Origin: Cytophagales bacterium
Lineage (GTDB): Bacteria > Bacteroidota > Bacteroidia > Cytophagales > Cyclobacteriaceae
NCBI GenBank assembly: GCA_017303795.1
Contig: JAFLBR010000004.1
Span: 124,001 to 188,000, forward strand
DNA length: 64,000 bases
Direction of reading: 5' to 3'
Positions 54,513 through 61,425 of this stretch are shown here, piece after piece (position 1 is the first letter of the stretch; each line of letters starts with the position of its first letter). The notes under the pieces were generated by a model. That model saw nothing but the letters and a program-made list of their open reading frames with translations. It did no database searches and had not been told where the DNA came from. The position numbers and the translations under genes were made by a program.

Positions 54513-57141
54513 GTTTTAGTGAATCAACAGGATTAGCCCTGGCAGCGTTATACGATTGAAAGAACACAACTGAATAGACTAACCCTACAGCTCCTATTAA
54601 TACAAAAACAATAGTGAGATAATTGATAGAGGATCGAAAGGCAAAACCTTCCTTCCACCAGATAACAGTGGCAATCGAGGCTGGTGCAGCAATTAAACTA
54701 GCCACTATCATCAAAATAATTGCTTCTTTAGAGAGCAGTGAAATAAGATGTGACATTCGCGCACCTAACACTTTTCTGATTCCAAATTCCTTCGTTCTTC
54801 TTAACGCATGAAATGATGATAACCCAATTAACCCTAGCGCAGAAATAAAAATGCACAGGTAAGACAATGCATTCAGGAGTTTGATTTGTGTAACATCAGA
54901 TTTGTATTGTTCATCAAATCGCTTGTCTAAAAAATGATATTCGAAAGGATGTGGACTATCGATTGACTCCCATTGATTTTGTATCGATTGAATGGCTTCG
55001 GAGACATTCCCAGTTACGCGAACCTGAAGAAACCCATGCTCCTGGGGGATTTTGCAAATGAGTGTCGGCTCAACGTTGGAGTGGAGCGAAGCAAAATTGA
55101 AATCCTTTACAACTCCTATCACATGGGCATCTTCCGTTGCCTGATAAAACCTAACTTTCTTTCCGATGGGATCGTCCCAGCCCATGGCTTTTACAGCAGC
55201 TTCATTTGCAAGAAATGACTTAAGTAAATCTCCCTGTTCTCCAACGCGAAAATCGCGACCTTCCTTTAATTCAATTCCCATTGTTTGCAGATAATTTTCT
55301 CCCACAAAAAAAACGGTGAATCCATTTACCTTCATTCCTTCTTTACTTTCAGCCCACATCCCCCATTTTTCATGGGTATTCGTCATACCAATTACATTTT
55401 GCGATGTAGTGACAGATAAGATGTTGGGGTTCTTTAAAATTTCGTTTCGGATAGGAGTGATTTGCTTTTGGATGACTGTATCCTGAATAGGAATAACCAG
55501 CACATTCTCTTTTTCAAAGCCGAGATTACGGGACCTTACAAAATCGATCTGATCTTGCATGAATAACGTGGAGGTAACTACAAAAATTGAGACTATGAAT
55601 TGAACTCCGATCAGTATCCTTCGGGTATTCGTACCTGAAAAATATGACACTTGAGTTACTCTCAGGGTTTTCATAGCCGGAATTCTGGAGAGTACCAACG
55701 CTGGGTAGGAACCTGCCAGACAACCAACACCAATAGAAATGCCGAACGCGACAATCAACAACTCAGGCTGATTTATAATGTCAAGTGCAAGATTTTTTCC
55801 AATCAATAAATTAAACGATGTGAATTTAAGAATGAAGGCCACCAAAAAGAGTGCAAGGATGAAAGAGATTAGAGACAGCAAGATTGATTCAATAAAGAAG
55901 GCACCCATTAAATTTTTATTGCCCGACCCCAACGTTTTTTTGATTGCAATTTCCATCGACCTGCCTGATGACTTAGCCGTGGCTAAATTCATGTAATTAA
56001 TGCACGCAAGCAGAATAATGAACATTCCAACACCGGCAAGGGTATAGAGATACATTATATTTCCTTGAGGTAAATCTGCCTTAAGAGTGGAATACAAATG
56101 AATAGCCGCCAGTGGCTCCAGAATGGGTGTGTACTTACCTTCAATACGGTCGCCTGTCTCCTTAAAGTATTTATGATATATAGTCTGAAATGCGACCGCA
56201 AATTCCTTTGGATTAAAACCTTGTTTGACGAGGAGATAGGTATACACATCCGGGTTCCAAAAACTTTCAGAAGGAGTATCAAACCAATCCCGATCGGGTA
56301 AGCCTGCCAGTAGTATCTTAAACTTGACATGTGAGTTTTCGGGCACATCCTCAATCACAGCAGTAATTGAATAAATCGTATTCTCAATCAAAATAGTTTT
56401 GCCAATAACATCGGTAGTCCCAAAGTATTTTTGTGAAGCAGAATTTGTTAACACCACAGAGTTTAAGTCGGTTAGGCACGAAGCTTTATCGCCAGCTAAA
56501 AATTTATGGGTGAAGATGTCGAAGTAGGTAGAGTCGGCACGTATAATTTCCTCTTCGTAGAAAGACTTAGTTTCACTAACACTGGGGGTTACAAGTGTTC
56601 GTCCCCATACTTCAAGTCGAGTTACTTTTTCTATTTGAGAAAATTCCGCTTGCAAAACAGGTGCTAATTCGCGGGCAGTTATTGCGCCATGAAAGTCATC
56701 GCCTTGCATTTGTTGTCTTGCTCCTAATCGATAAATGCGATTGTGGTTAATGTGCTGTTGGTCGTATGTCAAATCATATCTCAGAATCAACACCAGTATA
56801 ATCCCAACCGAAATTCCAAGAGCAAGGCCGGACACATTTAGCAAAGAATGAAATTTTTCCTTCTTAAAAATGCGCCATGCAAAAACAATATGATTGATGA
56901 ACATATCGAATGAATTTATTTTTCTTGATTTCTTGCCTCTTAAAATGATTCCCGGCCTGAAAAACCGAATCGTATTCCAAACCAATCTTCGTTTGGCCCT
57001 TCGAACTTTATAGTTGCCCGACTTGAGATCGTGCTCATAGCGTTGGATCAAATCACCTTCTATCTCTTCCAGCAAATGCGGTGGGCAGAAGCATCTTAAA
57101 AACCAAAAAGCTAAACGATATGTGCGTGAGTTTTTACTCAT
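54505..57141 (-). CDS. FtsX/MacB-type permease with N-terminal prefix domain (array gene 2)
   Basis: An 878-residue permease starting MSKNSRTYRLAFWFLRCF, then CPPHLLEEIEGDLIQ. The first permease trio contains the atypical SGRSMEIAIKKTLGSGNKNL, the second RTKEFGIRKVLGARMSHLI. Its order of domains is as in the neighbours. The header shares a 42-base identical run with array gene 3. The ATG overlaps the stop of array gene 1 by 8 bases. Confidence 0.88.
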   Translation of the reverse strand: MSKNSRTYRLAFWFLRCFCPPHLLEEIEGDLIQRYEHDLKSGNYKVRRAKRRLVWNTIRFFRPGIILRGKKSRKINSFDMFINHIVFAWRIFKKEKFHSLLNVSGLALGISVGIILVLILRYDLTYDQQHINHNRIYRLGARQQMQGDDFHGAITARELAPVLQAEFSQIEKVTRLEVWGRTLVTPSVSETKSFYEEEIIRADSTYFDIFTHKFLAGDKASCLTDLNSVVLTNSASQKYFGTTDVIGKTILIENTIYSITAVIEDVPENSHVKFKILLAGLPDRDWFDTPSESFWNPDVYTYLLVKQGFNPKEFAVAFQTIYHKYFKETGDRIEGKYTPILEPLAAIHLYSTLKADLPQGNIMYLYTLAGVGMFIILLACINYMNLATAKSSGRSMEIAIKKTLGSGNKNLMGAFFIESILLSLISFILALFLVAFILKFTSFNLLIGKNLALDIINQPELLIVAFGISIGVGCLAGSYPALVLSRIPAMKTLRVTQVSYFSGTNTRRILIGVQFIVSIFVVTSTLFMQDQIDFVRSRNLGFEKENVLVIPIQDTVIQKQITPIRNEILKNPNILSVTTSQNVIGMTNTHEKWGMWAESKEGMKVNGFTVFFVGENYLQTMGIELKEGRDFRVGEQGDLLKSFLANEAAVKAMGWDDPIGKKVRFYQATEDAHVIGVVKDFNFASLHSNVEPTLICKIPQEHGFLQVRVTGNVSEAIQSIQNQWESIDSPHPFEYHFLDKRFDEQYKSDVTQIKLLNALSYLCIFISALGLIGLSSFHALRRTKEFGIRKVLGARMSHLISLLSKEAIILMIVASLIAAPASIATVIWWKEGFAFRSSINYLTIVFVLIGAVGLVYSVVFFQSYNAARANPVDSLKHE
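57049..57090. repeat. Permease header direct repeat, copy B
   Basis: The 42-base stretch identical to 54426-54467, in the header of array gene 2. The pair suggests recent gene conversion or strong nucleotide-level constraint. Confidence 0.7.
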
Positions 57142-59758
57142 TCCTCAAACTCTCCACTGGATTAGCCTGTGCTGCACGAATGGTTTGGGTGCCCGTAATC
57201 AACATGGCCAAACCAATTACAGCCAAGGCCGCAATAGGAATGGTTAACACACCCACTGAAATGCGATACGGATAAGACGATAGCCACCAGTTCATCACAA
57301 ACCATGCCTTAGGACCAAATATTAATACAGCAATTAAAATGGGCTTGATGGATGACCAGGTTAACATCTTAGTAATGCTTAAGACCGAGCCGCCCATTAC
57401 TTTACGGATACCAATCTCTTTTACGCGCACTTCAATCATGTAGGTTGATAAACCTAACAAACCTAAGCCCGCTATAACAATTGTTAAAAAACTAGCCAGT
57501 AGTGTAATGGTGCGTGTTGTTTCCAGGTTGGCAAACTTGCGTGCATAAGCAGCATCCACAAATTGATATTCGAATGGATAGTCGGGATTGTATTTTTTTG
57601 AAAGCTCTTCCATCACACGAATGTTTTCCTGCATAGGATTATTAATATTCAATTTTATGTGGGCTACAGAAAATGCCCACGATTGATTGCATCCGAAAAG
57701 CAGTACAGGTTCTACTTTATGAAAAGGTGAGGTGAGAATAAAATCTTTTACAATGCCGATCACATGCCACTCCACTCCATTGTCTTTAATAATTTCTCCA
57801 ATCGGATCGGCAAAGCCCATTGCTTTGGCTGCTGCTTCATTCAATACCACGGCTGTTGAGTCGGTGGGAAATTTATCCAAATCCATATCGCGGCCACGCA
57901 CAACAGTAAGCCCTGCGGTAGTAGCAAAATGCTGGTCGGCATAAATGCGCTCGAACATGGTTTTGTCATCAGGATCTTTGCCGTTCCACTCAATACCACT
58001 GGTATTGCTCCAGCGGTCGGTAATGGGTGTACTGGTTTTGGTAACCGATGTTGCCACTCGGGCTTGAAGCAAATCGTTTCGGTAAGCATTAAAGTTTTTG
58101 CCCAACGTGCCGGTAAAGTATTGATAAACGAGGTTAGCTTTTTCATAGCCGGCATCGCGGTTTTGTACATAGGTAATTTGCCGCTGCACCACAAACACCG
58201 ACACCATTAAAGTAATAGCAATACCAAACTGAAACACTACCAATGCTGCGCGCAGCCTGCTTTTTCCGGATGCCGCTACACCAATACCTTTTAAAATTTT
58301 TACTGGCTTAAAAGCCGATACGTACAGTGCCGGATAGCTTCCGGCCAATAAACCTACAACCATAATCAGGGCTAAGCCTCCTAACCAGAAATTAAGGTTG
58401 GTGAATTCCAACACAAGTTGTGATCCTATCAATCGGCTGAAATACGGTAAGCCCATATAAACAGCCAACAACGACAGAACTCCGGCACCAAATGCCAGCA
58501 ACATCGACTCGCACAAGAACTGACCGATTAATGAATTTCTGAATGCACCCGTTACTTTACGCACGGCTACTTCTTTGGATCTACGCTGCGCGCGCGCTGT
58601 GCTTAAGTTAATGAAGTTAATACACGCAATGGCCAGCAAACAAATTCCTAAAATACCCAACAGGCGAATGATCTCGATACGACCGCCAGCCTGTACACCG
58701 TTTTCGAAACGTGAGTACAAACGCATTTTGGTTAGTGGATATAAAAATACTTCCTGTGTATCCGGGTTTTTGCTATGTGTTTTTACAATATCCTTTACAC
58801 CATCATTAAACTGATTTACATCTGTTCCCGGTTTCAGTTTTACGTAGGTGTAAACTGAATTGATTCCCCACTTTATTTCTTTGCCGCTCAGCATTTCTAC
58901 CAGCTTGTATGGAATAATATATTCAAACCGAAAATCGGTATTGGAAGGCAAGTCTTTCAACACCGCGGTAACAGTAAGCGAAAAAGATTCTCCGCCCTCA
59001 CCTATGGTAACAGTTTCACCAAAGGCTTCTTTATCGCCAAATAATTCTTGTGCAAACTTTTCGGTTATGGCAATGGACATTGGGTCTTTAAAAGCCGTTT
59101 TTGCATCTCCGCTTATGAGCGGAAAACTGAACATGGTGAGAATGGCATCATCGGCATAAGCACCCGTGGTTTTAAGGATACGTTTATCGCCTTCTATAAA
59201 CAAATGCTGCTCGCCCCAGGCCGTGTAGCTAATAGCGCTTTCCACTCCTGTATATTCTTCTACCAGCGTGGGTGCTAACACGCGCGCGGTTACGTCCCAA
59301 CAATTAATTTTCCCGTTGGCATCGTACCGGTTCCAGACTTTATATAGCCGCTCTTTATCCGCATGAAACTGATCATAACTAAATTCATTCTGAATCCATA
59401 AAAACAAAAACGCAAAAGCGGTAATACCCAATGCCAGGCTAAACAGATTAATAAACGAATAGCTTTTGTTACGCAGCATTACACGCAAGGCAACTTTAAA
59501 ATAGTTAGAGAGCATATCAGTATAGTTTGAATGAAAAGAAAGTTTGTTGCGTAGTAAAATTCCAGGGCGGAAAAATCGAATGGTGTTCCAAAATAATCTG
59601 CGCTTAGCCCTTCGAAGTTTATAGCCGTTAGACCACTCAGGGTGAGCTAACGATTTCAGATCGCGCTGGAATTGCTGAAGCAGGTCTCCTTCAATTTCTT
59701 CCAAAAGGTGTGAAGGGCAAAACCATCTTAAGAATCGTATGATGCACGAATGCTCCAT
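57134..59758 (-). CDS. FtsX/MacB-type permease with N-terminal prefix domain (array gene 1)
   Basis: An 874-residue permease, first after the PadR gene. The header IIRFLRWFCPSHLLEEIEGD is followed by the two-half permease, with RRSKEVAVRKVTGAFRNSLI and VKEIGIRKVMGGSVLSITK. ATG 59758 is preferred to a TTG at 59767 because it lies one base after the PadR stop (TGA G ATG). It heads the permease array and should be PadR-controlled. No ATPase gene is adjacent. Confidence 0.88.
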   Translation of the reverse strand: MEHSCIIRFLRWFCPSHLLEEIEGDLLQQFQRDLKSLAHPEWSNGYKLRRAKRRLFWNTIRFFRPGILLRNKLSFHSNYTDMLSNYFKVALRVMLRNKSYSFINLFSLALGITAFAFLFLWIQNEFSYDQFHADKERLYKVWNRYDANGKINCWDVTARVLAPTLVEEYTGVESAISYTAWGEQHLFIEGDKRILKTTGAYADDAILTMFSFPLISGDAKTAFKDPMSIAITEKFAQELFGDKEAFGETVTIGEGGESFSLTVTAVLKDLPSNTDFRFEYIIPYKLVEMLSGKEIKWGINSVYTYVKLKPGTDVNQFNDGVKDIVKTHSKNPDTQEVFLYPLTKMRLYSRFENGVQAGGRIEIIRLLGILGICLLAIACINFINLSTARAQRRSKEVAVRKVTGAFRNSLIGQFLCESMLLAFGAGVLSLLAVYMGLPYFSRLIGSQLVLEFTNLNFWLGGLALIMVVGLLAGSYPALYVSAFKPVKILKGIGVAASGKSRLRAALVVFQFGIAITLMVSVFVVQRQITYVQNRDAGYEKANLVYQYFTGTLGKNFNAYRNDLLQARVATSVTKTSTPITDRWSNTSGIEWNGKDPDDKTMFERIYADQHFATTAGLTVVRGRDMDLDKFPTDSTAVVLNEAAAKAMGFADPIGEIIKDNGVEWHVIGIVKDFILTSPFHKVEPVLLFGCNQSWAFSVAHIKLNINNPMQENIRVMEELSKKYNPDYPFEYQFVDAAYARKFANLETTRTITLLASFLTIVIAGLGLLGLSTYMIEVRVKEIGIRKVMGGSVLSITKMLTWSSIKPILIAVLIFGPKAWFVMNWWLSSYPYRISVGVLTIPIAALAVIGLAMLITGTQTIRAAQANPVESLRNE

Positions 59759-59759
59759 C

Positions 59760-60086
59760 TCAACCAATTTTTAGCTGCGGTACCAGTTTCCATAAATCCA
59801 CACGTGCTTCTTTCATGGCTTTAAGCACAGCCACGCCTGCGTTGGTAATAGTGTAAATTCGTTTTCTGCGACCACCGCGTTCGTTGGTACCGCCACCCAT
59901 ACCCGATTTTAAAAAGCCTTTATCCTCCAGCCGGTAAAGCGTTACATGCACGGCACTCAGGTTTACATCGCGCTTCATGCGGGTTTCTATTTCTTCGGCT
60001 ATAGCCGCACCGTAGGCATCATCCTTCAATGCGGCCACCAGTGTTAAAACCAGTTCTTCAAACTCACCCAGAAATTCCTTAGCCAT
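59760..60086 (-). CDS. PadR-family transcriptional regulator
   Basis: A 108-residue winged-helix regulator. The PadR pattern is clear: FEELVLTLVAALKDDAYGAAI, then IETRMKRDVNLSAVHVTLYR (recognition helix), LEDKGFLKSGM, GRRKRIYTITNAGVAVL. PadR proteins are usually repressors released by a ligand. It precedes the four permeases on the same strand, and a 12-base inverted repeat lies 27 bases upstream of its ATG. It probably represses itself and the array. Confidence 0.92.
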   Translation of the reverse strand: MAKEFLGEFEELVLTLVAALKDDAYGAAIAEEIETRMKRDVNLSAVHVTLYRLEDKGFLKSGMGGGTNERGGRRKRIYTITNAGVAVLKAMKEARVDLWKLVPQLKIG

Positions 60087-60113
60087 ATACTTATTGTTTT
60101 TATATCCTTATAT

Positions 60114-60146
60114 TTTGTTAAGCAAATAAATGAATTGCTTAACAAA
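60114..60146 (-). promoter_or_regulatory. PadR operator: 12-bp inverted repeat
   Basis: TTTGTTAAGCAA (60114-60125) is exactly complementary to TTGCTTAACAAA (60135-60146), with 9 bases between. It lies 27 bases before the padR ATG, where an autoregulatory site is expected. The right half on the minus strand contains TTTATTTG, which resembles a -7 box. Confidence 0.75.
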
Positions 60147-60162
60147 CTTCCAAATCAGAATT

Positions 60163-61338
60163 TTATAAGAATCTAAATATGCCTGCCCTTTGGGATTTTA
60201 AGCGGTTGAAGGCATTACATAATGGAATCATCAGCAGCACTATTGCTATCCAGAAAAGATAAACCCAGCCCAATGAATAGCCGCCTTCGGGAGTAATACC
60301 ACCAAACGATTTTGCAAAGTGTAAATCAATTTCACTAAATGATTTGCCCGTGCGCAACATTGTGCTGATTAATGCAAAAGCGTGGATCACATAAAAGTGA
60401 ACGATAAAATAAAACAAGGGTACGCGCCCAATAGTATTTAACACGTGGATCAATTTCGTTTCAACTTTTTCCAGCCAGGCCAACAGCATTAACAATGGTC
60501 CGATTGTCATTAGTGTAAAAAGAAACGAAGGCGGGTATTTACTGGTGTTGAGAAAAGAAAGTACAGTGTACCAACCCGCTTGTTGTGCAGCCCACGGAGT
60601 CGGATCGCCATAGCTATTAATAAATCGCAACGCGATAAAAGCAATTACACTGGTAATGCCCACTCGCATTAATAATTTCTGCCTGGTATCTGCATCTGTA
60701 TTTGTGTACCAAGTTCCCAGGCTGTAGCCCAGTAACATTATCCCCAGCCATGGAATTATCGGGTAGGTAACAACAAAAGCAACATCCGGTGTAACGGAAA
60801 GAAATCCCCTACTCATAAATATGGTCCACGGTACAAATCCTAAACTTGTTGGTTCAACAGAAACGCCTTGAAGCAAATTGTGGCCGACAACAATAATCAA
60901 CCCCAAAATCAAAATCCATCGATTCGGTAAATGAATGAGGGCGGCCAATAGCATCATGCAAATTCCAAACAACCAAAGCACACTTAGAATAGTAACATCA
61001 AAATAAAAATTGAAGAAGTACCCAAATCGCAATACAGTAAACTCCAAAACTACAAACCACAACCCGCGAGTAAACAGATAGCGCGAGAGCTCTGTTTTTG
61101 ATTTTCGTTGTAGCGAAATGTTTGCGGCTAAACCGGAAAGCAGCACAAAGCCCGGCATACAAAAGTGTGTAATCCAGCGCGTGAAGAACAATGCGGTATG
61201 GGTTTTATCCATGTCGGTGGGATTGAAGACAAACGCATCGGCATGAAAATAATCGCGGGTGTGATCCAGCGCCATAATCACCATGATGAGGCCGCGGGCT
61301 ACATCAATGGAAGAAATGCGATTTTGATTTAGTGCCAT
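60163..61338 (-). CDS. DUF1624-type membrane acyltransferase-like protein
   Basis: A 391-residue polytopic membrane protein with about ten hydrophobic helices. The N-terminal RISSIDVARGLIMVIMALDH, then FFTRWITHFCMPGFVLLSGL, are the signature of the heparan-alpha-glucosaminide N-acetyltransferase-like (YeiB/DUF1624) family. The conserved His of MALDHTRDYFHAD may be catalytic. The substrate cannot be read. It lies upstream of padR on the same strand with a 76-base gap holding the operator. Confidence 0.83.
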   Translation of the reverse strand: MALNQNRISSIDVARGLIMVIMALDHTRDYFHADAFVFNPTDMDKTHTALFFTRWITHFCMPGFVLLSGLAANISLQRKSKTELSRYLFTRGLWFVVLEFTVLRFGYFFNFYFDVTILSVLWLFGICMMLLAALIHLPNRWILILGLIIVVGHNLLQGVSVEPTSLGFVPWTIFMSRGFLSVTPDVAFVVTYPIIPWLGIMLLGYSLGTWYTNTDADTRQKLLMRVGITSVIAFIALRFINSYGDPTPWAAQQAGWYTVLSFLNTSKYPPSFLFTLMTIGPLLMLLAWLEKVETKLIHVLNTIGRVPLFYFIVHFYVIHAFALISTMLRTGKSFSEIDLHFAKSFGGITPEGGYSLGWVYLFWIAIVLLMIPLCNAFNRLKSQRAGIFRFL

Positions 61339-61425
61339 CGTAATACAAACTTGATTACGAGATTAGAAAAGTATATGCACTACAACAAGCACGCAGGTTG
61401 ATCTGGCAGAACTACCAGATTCTGT

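Noticed and set aside
61401-61420. ATCTGG/CCAGAT inverted pair upstream of the acyltransferase gene
   Set aside because: It is only 6 bp and without a T-run; too weak to call a terminator.
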